DNA of 64,000 nucleotides from Sphingopyxis sp. RIFCSPHIGHO2_12_FULL_65_19 (GTDB lineage: Bacteria; Pseudomonadota; Alphaproteobacteria; Sphingomonadales; Sphingomonadaceae), in the NCBI RefSeq assembly GCF_001830555.1, contig NZ_MIAM01000064.1, positions 1 to 64,000 on the forward strand, given 5' to 3'. Within the stretch, counting starts at the first letter, position 1, and each line of letters opens with the position of its first letter. Below, piece after piece: positions 48,005 to 56,055 of this stretch. The position numbers and the translations under genes were made by a program. The notes below the pieces were generated by a model. The model made no database searches. It saw only the letters and a program-made list of their open reading frames with translations, and had not been told where the DNA came from.

Positions 48005-48739
48005 CTATATCCCTTCGTCGTCGGCCAACCGCCGCAATCGCGCCGCCACGCGGTTATCGGCAATAATTCGCCGCATCCGCATCAGCACGATGGCACCGAA
48101 CAACAGCGAAAAACCCAGCACGGTCAAGCCCAGCGGCCACAACAGGGCGCCGTCGATGCTCGAACCGCGCAGCGTGATGCTCGGCCCTTGGTGCAGGCTG
48201 TTCCACCACACGACGCTGCGGTTGATGATCGGGATGTTGATCGCGCCGACCAGCGCATAGATCGCCGCGCCGCGCGACAGCGAACCGCCTTGTCGCTGGC
48301 TGTCGTCGCCGGTGGTGAGCGCGATAAAGCCCGCATAGAGAAACAGCAGGACCAGCATCGAGGTCATCCGCCCGTCCCATTCCCACCATGTGCCCCAGGT
48401 CGGGCGGCCCCAGATCGACCCGGTCGCAAGGCACAGCGCAGTGAACAGCATTCCCGGCACCGCGATGGCGCGCGCCGCGATGCCCGACAACGGATGGCGC
48501 CACACCAGCTGGACCAGCCCCGCGACCGCGAGCGACGTCCAGCCGCCCATGCCGAGCCAGGCCGACGGAACGTGAACGTACAGAATCCGCGCGGTTTCGC
48601 CCTGCTTGTAATCGCCCGGCACCATCGTCAGCCCGGCCCAAGCGCCCGCGAGCACGAGCAACAGCCCGGCGCCGAGCAACCACGGCGTCAGCGGCTTGGC
48701 GATCGCCAGAAAACGGGTCGGATTGGCATAGGCGTGCAT
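48005..48739 (-). CDS. ccmC: heme exporter/handling protein CcmC
   Basis: Six-helix inner-membrane protein that loads heme onto CcmE. 244 aa from the ATG at 48739 (MHAYANPTRFLAIAKPLTPW). The tryptophan-rich heme motif is WGRPTWGTWWEWDGRMTS, flanked by conserved His (YVHVPSAWLGM and WNSLHQGPS). The ATP-binding CcmA and CcmB partners are not upstream here and must lie elsewhere. Confidence 0.95.
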   Translation of the reverse strand: MHAYANPTRFLAIAKPLTPWLLGAGLLLVLAGAWAGLTMVPGDYKQGETARILYVHVPSAWLGMGGWTSLAVAGLVQLVWRHPLSGIAARAIAVPGMLFTALCLATGSIWGRPTWGTWWEWDGRMTSMLVLLFLYAGFIALTTGDDSQRQGGSLSRGAAIYALVGAINIPIINRSVVWWNSLHQGPSITLRGSSIDGALLWPLGLTVLGFSLLFGAIVLMRMRRIIADNRVAARLRRLADDEGI

Positions 48740-48822
48740 CGGTTTCGCGTCGTCCTTAGGCGAGCCGGACTGGAGGGTCCAGCAATTTGCCCGGCGCGAC
48801 CCGGCGGACCCCATGTCACGTG

Positions 48823-48934
48823 CCCGACGCTTGAGGTCAAGCGTCGGGTTGCAACCTCCTCGTCACCCCGGACTTGATCCGGGGACCACGACTTCGGCGG
48901 CGGCCATGGATCCCGGATCAAGTCCGGGATGACG
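48823..48934 (+). repeat. inverted-repeat cluster upstream of ccmC
   Basis: Three stems in series. First, CCCGACGCTTGA (48823-48834) and TCAAGCGTCGGG (48837-48848), perfect arms around GG. Second and third, a two-hairpin element whose left palindrome runs CGTCACCCCGGACTTGATCC to 48884 and whose right one runs ATCCCGGATCAAGTCCGG to GATGACG (48910-48934); the ends CGTCA/TGACG are complementary. This CCGGACTTGATCCGG core is a common mobile-looking repeat of alphaproteobacteria. Confidence 0.78.
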
Positions 48935-48961
48935 AAGGAAGCGAAATCGCCTTGCGCGAAC

Positions 48962-49315
48962 TCAACCCTCCGGCCGCGTCCATATCCAGCTTCCCGTCAC
49001 CGCAGCCGCAATCACGGGCAACATCACCCACGGCCAGGGCGAGAGGATTGCGGCCAGGACGATGCTGACCGCGAATGCCGCGGTAGCGGCCATCTTGCCC
49101 TTGCGGCTGATCGCCCCCTTTTCGCGCCACGCAGCGATATGGTGCCCGAAATGCGGATGGGTGAGCAACCAGGCCTCAAGCTGCGGCGAGGAGCGCGCAA
49201 AGCAAAAGGCGGCCAGGATCACGAACGGCACGGTCGGCAACAGCGGCAGGAAAGCGCCAATCGCACCCAGGCCCAGCGCCGCCCAGCCCGCGATCAGATA
49301 GAAATGCCGTTTCAT
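48962..49315 (-). CDS. DUF454 (YbaN family) membrane protein
   Basis: 117 aa with the YbaN pattern: LIAGWAALGLGAIGAFLPLLPTVPFVILAAFCFARSSP-type first half (a helix pair around LPTVPF), a polar middle HPHFGHHIAAWREKGAISRKGK, and two C-terminal helices. Function unknown. Stands alone between the leucine-type dehydrogenase and the repeat cluster. Confidence 0.88.
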   Translation of the reverse strand: MKRHFYLIAGWAALGLGAIGAFLPLLPTVPFVILAAFCFARSSPQLEAWLLTHPHFGHHIAAWREKGAISRKGKMAATAAFAVSIVLAAILSPWPWVMLPVIAAAVTGSWIWTRPEG

Positions 49316-49362
49316 CGACGGCTGGCTTAGCGGAAATCCGATCCCGCGCCAGCCCTCGACAA

Positions 49363-50415
49363 TCAGCCGCGACCGATCAGCTTTTGCGCCATCCGGTCGG
49401 CAACCGACGATGCGGGTGCGCCGCTCGCCTTGCTCTCCGCCCAGATCTCGGCAAGTCGGCCGGGGATCAGGTGGATGCGGCTTTCGACTTCCTCGCGGCT
49501 CCCCTGCCCCAGATATTCCAGCGCGACATTGATGATGCCGCCCGCATTGATCACATAGTCCGGGGCATAGACGATCCCGCGGTCATGCACGCGTTGCCCG
49601 TCGAGCGCGGTCGCCAGCTGGTTGTTGGCTCCGCCCGCGATAATCGGGACGCGCAGCTTCGCGATGCTCGCCTCGGTCAGGATGGCGCCCAGCGCATTGG
49701 GGCTCAGCACGTCGGCCTCGACCTCCATGATCGCCGCCGAATCGGCGAGTTCGGCGCCGAGTTCTTCGGCCAGCGCCTTCGCCCGCGCCAAATTGACGTC
49801 GGCCAGCGTCAGCTTCGCCCCTTCCGCCGCCAGCCGCCGCGCGACACCGCCGCCGACGCTGCCGACACCCTGAATCGCAATGCGGACATCCTTGGCGCTG
49901 TCGGTGTTCAGCCCTTCGCGAATCGCGGCCTTGATACCCAGATACACGCCCAGCGCGGTGAACGGACCCGGGTCGCCGCCGGCATCGGCGCCGCTCGCCA
50001 CCGGCAGTCCGCTGACATGCTTCGTCTGCTTGGCGATTTCGACCATGTCGGCGTCGGTGATCCCGACGTCCTCGGCGGTCACATAGGCGCCGCCCAGCGA
50101 CTCGACCGCGCGGCCGAACGCCGCGAGCAGTTCGGGGGTCTTCGCGGCGCCCTCGTCGGCCAGGATCACGCCCTTGCCGCCGCCCATCGGCAGCCCCGCC
50201 ATCGCATTTTTATAGCTCATGCCGCGCGACAGGCGCAGCGCATCGGTGATCGCCGCCGCGCGCTGCGGATAATGCCAATAGCGCACACCGCCCGCGCCCG
50301 GCCCGAGGTGGGTCGAATGGACGGCGATAACCGCCGTCAGCCCGCTGGCACGATCGCGGAACATGTGGACATGCTCATGATCGTCGAAATCGGCGAAATC
50401 CCAGACTGCGGACAT
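49363..50415 (-). CDS. Leu/Phe/Val-type amino acid dehydrogenase
   Basis: NAD-dependent oxidative deamination of branched or aromatic amino acids. 350 aa from the ATG at 50415 (MSAVWDFADFDDHEHVHMF) with GGAGGG upstream. Glu/Leu/Phe/Val dehydrogenase motif GMSYKNAMAGLPMGGGKGVI with the catalytic Lys, and NAD-binding IQGVGSVGGGVARRLAAEG. It matches leucine dehydrogenase in length and N-terminus, but the side-chain preference cannot be read safely. Confidence 0.9.
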   Translation of the reverse strand: MSAVWDFADFDDHEHVHMFRDRASGLTAVIAVHSTHLGPGAGGVRYWHYPQRAAAITDALRLSRGMSYKNAMAGLPMGGGKGVILADEGAAKTPELLAAFGRAVESLGGAYVTAEDVGITDADMVEIAKQTKHVSGLPVASGADAGGDPGPFTALGVYLGIKAAIREGLNTDSAKDVRIAIQGVGSVGGGVARRLAAEGAKLTLADVNLARAKALAEELGAELADSAAIMEVEADVLSPNALGAILTEASIAKLRVPIIAGGANNQLATALDGQRVHDRGIVYAPDYVINAGGIINVALEYLGQGSREEVESRIHLIPGRLAEIWAESKASGAPASSVADRMAQKLIGRG

Positions 50416-50531
50416 TGGCTCATCCCTCCACACGAATTTTTGGCGCACAAGAAAATTACGTGATGGCGCAATAATGCAACGGGCGCATCGAGTCACCCGA
50501 AAAGCGTCGCCGCGCGATGATTAGGGGAAAA

Positions 50532-50609
50532 TGGGGCGACCAACGGGGCTCGAACCCGCGACCTCCGGTACCACAAACCGGCGCTCTAACCAACTGAGCT
50601 ATGGTCGCC
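50532..50609 (-). tRNA. tRNA-His (GTG)
   Basis: Cloverleaf on the minus strand: acceptor GCGACCA pairs perfectly with TGGTCGC; D stem GCTC/GAGC; anticodon stem CCGGT/ACCGG with loop TTGTGGT, anticodon GTG; T loop TTCGAGC. The base before position 1 is G (50609), opposite C73, the extra G-1 that identifies tRNA-His. CCA is encoded (50534-50532). Confidence 0.96.
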
Positions 50610-50722
50610 ACATAAGCGACGAGCGGCGCATGAAGCGCCCTCGACAGCGCGCGGCGAATAGGCGCGCATCCCCCCGCTCGTCAAGCATTGTTCGCACGCG
50701 CTTCCCTGCTAAAACGCGCGCC

Positions 50723-51403
50723 ATGGCTGCGAATGATCTTGTCGACATGGCGACCTCGGGCGCCGACCGCACCGCCGCTCGGCTCGCCGCCGTCCCCGGC
50801 ATCCGCCGCGCGCCGACGCCGAAGCTGCAACAATTCATGCTGTCCGGCTTCCTCGATGCCGAAACCTGCGCCGCACTGATCGCGCAGATCGACCGCGACG
50901 TGCGGCCGTCGACGATCGCCGATCCGAACGGGGACGAGGCGTTTCGCACCAGTACGACCTGCGACCTCGATCACCGCGATCCCTTGGTGATTGCGGTCAA
51001 CAATCGGCTCCACGACCTCACCGGCATCCCGCTGGCCTTTGGCGAACCGATGCAGGGCCAGCGTTACGACGTCGGGCAGGAATTCAAGGCGCACACCGAC
51101 TATTTCGACCCGCACGGCAGCGACTGGGAAACCTATTGCGCCATTCCCGGCCAGCGCAGCTGGACGCTGATGATCTATCTCAACGAACCAGCGGCGGGCG
51201 GCGCGACGCGCTTCCTCGCCACCGGCAAGATGCACCAGCCCGAAACGGGCAAGCTGCTCGCGTGGAACAATGTCCATCTCGACGGCACCGCAAACCCCGA
51301 CACGCTTCACCACGGGATGAAGGTGCGCAAGGGCCGCAAATATATCATCACCAAATGGTTCCGCGAACGGCCGTGGCCGTGGGCGGAGGGGGAGCTGGCG
51401 TAG
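50723..51403 (+). CDS. 2-oxoglutarate/Fe(II) oxygenase, prolyl-4-hydroxylase type
   Basis: 226 aa from the ATG at 50723. The P4Hc fold shows iron ligands in EFKAHTDYFDPH (HxD) and the distal His in LHHGMKVRKGRKYIITKWF, whose Lys/Arg would bind 2-oxoglutarate. The 51 codons before residue 1 in the same frame run through the tRNA-His gene and are not coding. A second ATG 24 bases on is possible. Substrate unknown. Confidence 0.88.
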   Translation: MAANDLVDMATSGADRTAARLAAVPGIRRAPTPKLQQFMLSGFLDAETCAALIAQIDRDVRPSTIADPNGDEAFRTSTTCDLDHRDPLVIAVNNRLHDLTGIPLAFGEPMQGQRYDVGQEFKAHTDYFDPHGSDWETYCAIPGQRSWTLMIYLNEPAAGGATRFLATGKMHQPETGKLLAWNNVHLDGTANPDTLHHGMKVRKGRKYIITKWFRERPWPWAEGELA

Positions 51404-51420
51404 CCCGCAATATCCGTTCC

Positions 51421-51594
51421 CTTCCCCCTTGATGGGGGAAGGATACGCAGCCTTGCCGCAAAGCGGTTAGGCGAAGTGGGATGAGGGTGATGCTGCGTCG
51501 TTAAACCCTGGCTTGAGAACGAAACCGCACCCCCATCGCTGCGACTAAGCCAGCAAGCTGGCAAGTCTCGCTGCCTCCCCCATCAAGGGGGAGG
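51421..51594 (+). repeat. large two-hairpin intergenic repeat
   Basis: Left palindrome CTTCCCCCTTGA...GGGGGAAG (51421-51441) and right palindrome CCTCCCCCATCA...GGGGGAGG (51574-51594) are reverse complements of each other at 19 of 21 positions. The 132 bases between have further short inverted segments (such as CCAGCAAGCTGG at 51550-51561) and no coding. The right arm ends seven bases before the SIMPL gene's stop codon on the other strand. Confidence 0.78.
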
Positions 51595-51600
51595 AGCCTA

Positions 51601-52347
51601 TCACCGCACCAGCCGATACTGGAAATTCAGCGTCAGCGTATTGGAAACGCGCCCCGGCTCGACCGGCGTTGCCTTGCCCGCGGCATCCATCGCCTGCAAA
51701 CGCACCATCGGCATCGGCGGCTGCGGCCCGCCAAAGCTGCCTTCGCTGATCGAAACCAGCTCGACGCCGCGGAAGCCCGCCAGTCGCGCATAATCCTGCG
51801 CCTTGGCTTCCGCCGCCTTGATCGCCGTGCCGCGCGCGCCGACCAGCTGCGCGTCGGGGTCCTTCATGCCGAACGACGGGCCGTCGATATTGGTGCCGCC
51901 TGCGGCAACCAGCGCGTCGAGCAGCGGCCCGATATCCTCGATCTTGCCCGTCGTTGCGCGCACCGTGTTGCTGACCTGATAGCCCAGGAAGCGCGGCGGC
52001 TGTCCGGGGGTCTGATTGTTATAATCATATTGCGGCGACAGGTTGATACCGCTCGTCTGGATGTCCTCGGCCTTGATGCCGCGGGCTTTCGCGGCGGCAA
52101 TCAGCTTGTCCATTGCGGCGGCATTGGCACGCATCGCCTCGACCGCGGTCGGTGCGGTGGTCGTCACGCCAGCGCCAACGGTCGCCTGGTCGGGGCGCGA
52201 GCGCACTTCCTCGCTGACGCTGAAGCTCAGGATCGGACCCTGCGTCGTTGCTGCCGTCACCGTCGAACCTCCCTGCTGGGCAAACGCAGGCGTTGCCGCC
52301 ATCAGCGCCAGTCCGCTTGCCATAACGGCGAACAATTGCTTCGTCAT
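51601..52347 (-). CDS. SIMPL domain (DUF541) periplasmic protein
   Basis: 248 aa: signal peptide (LFAVMASGLALMAATPAFAQ), then a SIMPL domain: ILSFSVSEEVRSRPDQATVGAGV, IKAEDIQTSGINLSPQYDY, GYQVSNTVRATTGKIEDIGP and AEAKAQDYARLAGFRGVELVSISEG. The family is periplasmic or exported and oligomeric, with stress-linked but undefined function. AGGAG lies upstream of the ATG. Confidence 0.9.
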   Translation of the reverse strand: MTKQLFAVMASGLALMAATPAFAQQGGSTVTAATTQGPILSFSVSEEVRSRPDQATVGAGVTTTAPTAVEAMRANAAAMDKLIAAAKARGIKAEDIQTSGINLSPQYDYNNQTPGQPPRFLGYQVSNTVRATTGKIEDIGPLLDALVAAGGTNIDGPSFGMKDPDAQLVGARGTAIKAAEAKAQDYARLAGFRGVELVSISEGSFGGPQPPMPMVRLQAMDAAGKATPVEPGRVSNTLTLNFQYRLVR

Positions 52348-52449
52348 TTCATTCTCCTGTGAACCGGGGTTCCGGCCGTTTCTGATCTCCGCCCCGTAAC
52401 GCAGACGGAGCAGACCCGTTCCGGCCTTTGTGCGCAGCGCGCTTGCATG

Positions 52450-52483
52450 ATGCTGAACGGCACGGTAGCGCGCCGTTCATCAT
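52450..52483 (+). promoter_or_regulatory. hairpin covering the start of the ABC-F gene
   Basis: ATGCTGAACGGC (52450-52461) pairs with GCCGTTCATCAT (52472-52483) in a 12-bp stem with one mismatch and a 10-base loop. The right arm includes the first two bases of the ATG at 52482. No Shine-Dalgarno is visible, so the fold may control translation. Confidence 0.5.
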
Positions 52484-54257
52484 GGCAGCACCGATCTTAT
52501 CTTATGAAGGCCTCGGCCTTGTGCAGGGCAGCGGCTGGCTGTTCCAGGATCTCGACATCTATGTCGGGCCCCGCGACCGGCTGGCGCTGATCGGCCGCAA
52601 CGGCGCCGGAAAGACGACCTTGCTCAAACTGCTCGCGGGCCAGATCGACGCCGACAAGGGCAAGCGCGTCATCGTGCCGGGCACGCATGTCGTGATGCTC
52701 GAACAGGAACCTGATTTCCGTCCCTTCGCGACGCTGATGGATTTCGCCGTCTCCGCGCCCAACGCGCCAGAGGCCCATGAGGTCGCCGCGATCGCCGACC
52801 AGCTCGGCATCGACATGACGCGCACTGCCGCCAGCGCCTCGGGCGGCGAACGCCGTCGCGCAGCTCTCGCCCGCGCGCTCGCGCAGAACCCCGACGTGTT
52901 GCTGCTCGACGAACCGACCAACCATCTCGACCTCGCCGCGATCGACTGGCTCGAATCCTGGCTCGCACGCTACACCGGCGCCTTCGTCGCGATCAGCCAT
53001 GACCGGACGTTCCTCACCCGCCTGACGCGCCAGACTTTGTGGCTCGATCGCGGCAGCATCCGCCGCAAGGACATCGGTTTCGGCGGCTTCGAGGAATGGA
53101 GCGACGCGGTCGCCGCCGAGGAAGCGCGCGCCGCGCAGCGCCTCGATTCCAAACTGCGGCTCGAGGCGCACTGGCTCGAACGCGGCGTCACCGCGCGCCG
53201 CAAACGCAACCAGGGACGCCTTGAGAAACTGAAGGAAATGCGCGCCACCCGCGCCGCGATGATCGGCGGCCCCGGCGTCGCCAAGCTCGGCCTCGCCAAC
53301 GACGACGTCCGCTCGAAATCGGTGATCGTGGCCGAGGGTGTCAGCAAGAGCTTCGGTGACCGCACGATCATCAGGAATTTCGATTTCCGCGTCCAGCGCG
53401 GCGACCGCATCGGGATCGTCGGCGCCAATGGCGCGGGCAAGTCGACCCTGCTCAAGCTCCTCACCGGTGAAATCCAGCCCGACGCAGGCAGCATCACCCT
53501 TGCCCCGACGCTCGACGGCATCATCATCGACCAGCAGCGCAGCCTGATGTCACCCGACAAGACCGTCCGCGACGTGCTTGCCGACGGCGGCGACTGGGTC
53601 GAAGTGCGCGGCGTCAAAAAACATATCCAGGGTTATCTCAAGGAATTTCTGTTCGATCCCGGCGTGATGGAGGCCAGCGTCGGCGCGCTGTCGGGCGGCG
53701 AGCGTTCGCGCCTCCTCCTCGCGCGCGAATTTGCCCGCGAATCGAACCTGCTCGTCCTCGACGAGCCGACCAACGACCTCGACCTCGAAACGCTCGACCT
53801 CTTGCAGGAAGTCATCGCCGATTACGCCGGCACCGTGCTGCTCGTCAGCCACGACCGCGACTTTCTCGACCGCACCGTCACCGTCACGCTCGGCCTCGAC
53901 GGATCGGGCAAGGTCGATATCGTCGCGGGCGGCTATGCCGATTGGGAGGCCAAGCGGGTCAAGCCGAATAGCGTCAAAGCCAAGGCATCCGCCGCCGCAC
54001 CAGCGCCCCCGCCCACCGCACGCAAGAAACTCAGCTACAAGGACCAGCGCGACTACGACCTGCTACCCGTCCGGATCGAGGAGATCGAGGCGGAGATGGC
54101 TGCGGCGGAAACCGAGCTGTCGGACGGCGCTTTGTTCACGCGCGATCATGCAAAATTCACCGCGCTGACGGGCAAGCTGGAAAAGCTGCGCGAAGAAAAG
54201 TCGGCGGCGGAAGATCGCTGGCTGGAACTGGCAGAAGAGATCGAATCGCTTGGCTAA
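52482..54257 (+). CDS. uup: ABC-F family ATPase, Uup type
   Basis: Soluble ribosome-associated ATPase with two ABC domains and no membrane part. 591 aa: Walker A GRNGAGKTTLLKLL and GANGAGKSTLLKLL, signatures SASGGERRRAALARAL and LSGGERSRLLLAREF, Walker B VLLLDEPTNHLDL and LVLDEPTNDLDLETL, a linker of basic helices between them, and a C-terminal coiled-coil (IEEIEAEMAAAETEL to the end) as in Uup. The start is taken at the ATG at 52482 (MAAPILSYEGLGL). Confidence 0.93.
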   Translation: MAAPILSYEGLGLVQGSGWLFQDLDIYVGPRDRLALIGRNGAGKTTLLKLLAGQIDADKGKRVIVPGTHVVMLEQEPDFRPFATLMDFAVSAPNAPEAHEVAAIADQLGIDMTRTAASASGGERRRAALARALAQNPDVLLLDEPTNHLDLAAIDWLESWLARYTGAFVAISHDRTFLTRLTRQTLWLDRGSIRRKDIGFGGFEEWSDAVAAEEARAAQRLDSKLRLEAHWLERGVTARRKRNQGRLEKLKEMRATRAAMIGGPGVAKLGLANDDVRSKSVIVAEGVSKSFGDRTIIRNFDFRVQRGDRIGIVGANGAGKSTLLKLLTGEIQPDAGSITLAPTLDGIIIDQQRSLMSPDKTVRDVLADGGDWVEVRGVKKHIQGYLKEFLFDPGVMEASVGALSGGERSRLLLAREFARESNLLVLDEPTNDLDLETLDLLQEVIADYAGTVLLVSHDRDFLDRTVTVTLGLDGSGKVDIVAGGYADWEAKRVKPNSVKAKASAAAPAPPPTARKKLSYKDQRDYDLLPVRIEEIEAEMAAAETELSDGALFTRDHAKFTALTGKLEKLREEKSAAEDRWLELAEEIESLG

Positions 54258-54319
54258 GTCTTGGATTGCGCTTGGCAGACAGAAGTAATTCGAACATGTC
54301 GTAACCAAGGGGGAACGAC

Positions 54320-54817
54320 ATGAGTGACGATACAGACCGATCTGAATTGCAGGGCGTCGGGGGATGGCTGGGCTTTCTTGTGTTCGTCCTCGGTATCCTC
54401 TCACCGGCGCGAATGTTGTTCCAGACAATCGCGAACATACGTGAAACGGCCATCATGGGTCAGGTGCTTGGCCCCAACGCATCTATCTATATTCAATTCA
54501 GTTGGGCGCTGGTCGCAGCATCAGCTGCCGGGTCGATCTTTCTCGCCTATCGGCTGCTGGCGGTTCATCGCTGGTCATCGGTCCGGATCGTCCTCATTGG
54601 CCTCTGGTGCCTTGCCTCTATCCCGACGCTGATTGATGCTTTGGTTGGATCGATCCTTTTTCCTGAGTTTGTTGGCGCCATAGTTTCTGAAGCTCTATGG
54701 TCGGCCGCCAAATCGAGCATTTCGGCGACGATCTGGACAGCCTATCTTATGAAATCGAAGCGCGTCGCGAATACCTACATCAAGGATAACGACGAAACGC
54801 AGCACATCTTCGGCTAA
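54320..54817 (+). CDS. DUF2569 membrane protein
   Basis: 165 aa, four hydrophobic segments. The N-terminal LQGVGGWLGFLVFVLGILSP and C-terminal IWTAYLMKSKRVANTY fit the DUF2569 family (integral membrane, unknown function). AAGGGGG precedes the ATG. Codon use and GC are lower than in the flanking genes. Confidence 0.82.
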   Translation: MSDDTDRSELQGVGGWLGFLVFVLGILSPARMLFQTIANIRETAIMGQVLGPNASIYIQFSWALVAASAAGSIFLAYRLLAVHRWSSVRIVLIGLWCLASIPTLIDALVGSILFPEFVGAIVSEALWSAAKSSISATIWTAYLMKSKRVANTYIKDNDETQHIFG

Positions 54818-54820
54818 CAA

Positions 54821-55303
54821 TCACCCCGTCCCATAAAACCGCACCAGCCGATCCAGCGCCAACCCCAGCACCAGCTTCCCCGACCGCGCCGGCCACCCCA
54901 GCCCTTTCTCCGCGCCGCCGATCCCTTCCCCCGCGCAAATCACCCGCCAGCAGATATCGGCCAGCCCCGGCCCCGCCGCATCGAGCGCGGCGTGAAAACG
55001 CCGGTGCGCGTCAATCCGCGCCAGCGATGCGTCGGACGCGCGCGCCCCGCCGCGACTTTTGCCCGGCGGCGACGCATCCCAGCGCATCGTCACCCGCGCC
55101 GACAATCCGGCACGCTCATAATCGCCGCGCAGCCGCTCGCCAGCGGCCAATTGCGCGGCTGTCAGCATCCCACGCGACGCCAGCCAGGCGATCGGGCTTT
55201 CGCCGACATTCACCGTCACATGCCGCATCACCTGCGGCCCCGTCTTGCCGGGGTCGACGCGGTCGTCGGGATGGATACGGGTTTCAAGGCGGCGTGCGGT
55301 CAT
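54821..55303 (-). CDS. DUF6456 domain-containing protein
   Basis: 160 aa. The core VTVNVGESPIAWLASRG, LTAAQLAAGERLRGDYERAGLS, DAHRRFHAALDAAGPGLADIC and GWPARSGKLVLGLALDRLVRFYG matches DUF6456, an alphaproteobacterial domain that in longer relatives follows a helix-turn-helix. Here only this domain is present. Function unknown. Divergent from the XRE regulator gene, sharing an 88-base promoter gap. Confidence 0.8.
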   Translation of the reverse strand: MTARRLETRIHPDDRVDPGKTGPQVMRHVTVNVGESPIAWLASRGMLTAAQLAAGERLRGDYERAGLSARVTMRWDASPPGKSRGGARASDASLARIDAHRRFHAALDAAGPGLADICWRVICAGEGIGGAEKGLGWPARSGKLVLGLALDRLVRFYGTG

Positions 55304-55330
55304 GCGATTCTCCTGTGCAACGCGCGGGGC

Positions 55331-55377
55331 TTGACATCGGGATATTTTGTAGGAAATAACAAACCGATTTGGTTATT
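55331..55377 (+). promoter_or_regulatory. promoter and candidate operator of the XRE regulator
   Basis: TTGACA (55331-55336) is followed, 18 bases on, by AATAAC (55355-55360, 4 of 6 matches to the -10 consensus). The same AATAAC is the left half of an inverted repeat with GTTATT (55372-55377), with AAA/TTT inner arms around CCGA. An operator over the -10 suggests autoregulation, or control of the divergent DUF6456 gene. Confidence 0.45.
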
Positions 55378-55391
55378 AGAAGGTCGTCCGC

Positions 55392-55952
55392 ATGATCAAC
55401 AGCATCCGCTCGGTCCGCCGGGCCAAGGGCCTGACGCTCGAAGAAGTCGGACAGCGTTGCGTCCCGCCGACCACCGCCCAGACGATCGGGCGCCTCGAAA
55501 CGGGCACGCGCACCCTCTCGCTCGGCTGGATGAACCGCATCGCCGCCGCGCTCGGCGTCGACGCGGCAGAGCTGGTGCAATTGCCGCAGGATACTCAGCT
55601 CACGATCACCGCGCTGCTCGGTGCCGACGGTGCACAGGCGCCGACACGCGTCGAACAGGCGCTCACTGCGCGCCCGGGCGAGGATATGGTCGCGGTGCGC
55701 GTCACCTCGTCGATCGGCGACTACCGCGCCGGCGATGAAATCTGGTGCCGCCGGATCGAGGGCGACTGGGCGAGCGCACTCAACCGCGACCTGCTTGTTC
55801 CCCGCCCTGCCGGCCGTTTTTTCTTCGCCCGCCTGCTCAACGTCGATGGCGAAAAGCTGCACCTGCTCCCGCTCGGCACCGGCCAGCGCCAGCAGGTCGT
55901 CAGCAATCCACCCTGGGCCGCCGTCGCCGTCCGCCTGCTCCGCACGCTCTAA
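55392..55952 (+). CDS. XRE-family transcriptional regulator
   Basis: 186 aa. N-terminal helix-turn-helix (residues 3-62: IRSVRRAKGLTLEEVGQR, TAQTIGRLETGTRTLSLGWM, IAAALGVDAAELVQL). The C-terminal part (EDMVAVRVTSSIGDYRAGDEIW, FFFARLLNVDGEKLHLLPLG) resembles the S24-like beta fold seen at the C-termini of phage-type repressors but lacks an obvious protease Ser/Lys dyad. GAAGG lies upstream of the ATG. Confidence 0.88.
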   Translation: MINSIRSVRRAKGLTLEEVGQRCVPPTTAQTIGRLETGTRTLSLGWMNRIAAALGVDAAELVQLPQDTQLTITALLGADGAQAPTRVEQALTARPGEDMVAVRVTSSIGDYRAGDEIWCRRIEGDWASALNRDLLVPRPAGRFFFARLLNVDGEKLHLLPLGTGQRQQVVSNPPWAAVAVRLLRTL

Positions 55953-55958
55953 CCATCC

Positions 55959-56040
55959 CGTTCGCCCCGAGCTTGTCGAAGGGCCCTCCTTTACTTTTCT
56001 CAAGAGGAAGAACAGTGCTTCGACAAGCTCAGCACGAACG
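55959..56040 (+). repeat. inverted repeat of the GAGCTTGTCGAAG family
   Basis: Left copy 55959-55984 contains GAGCTTGTCGAAGGGC and right copy 56015-56040 contains the inverted GTGCTTCGACAAGCTC; the 26-base units are reverse complements at most positions, 30 bases apart. This GTTCG...GAGCTTGTCGAAG unit is a widespread proteobacterial intergenic repeat. The right end runs straight into the glycosyltransferase leader. Confidence 0.8.
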
Positions 56041-56055
56041 GAAGAGAGGCCGCGC

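Noticed and set aside
50531-50722. An N-terminal extension of the 2OG oxygenase reading through the tRNA-His gene.
   Set aside because: It would translate a tRNA antisense strand. The ATG at 50723 gives a normal family N-terminus.
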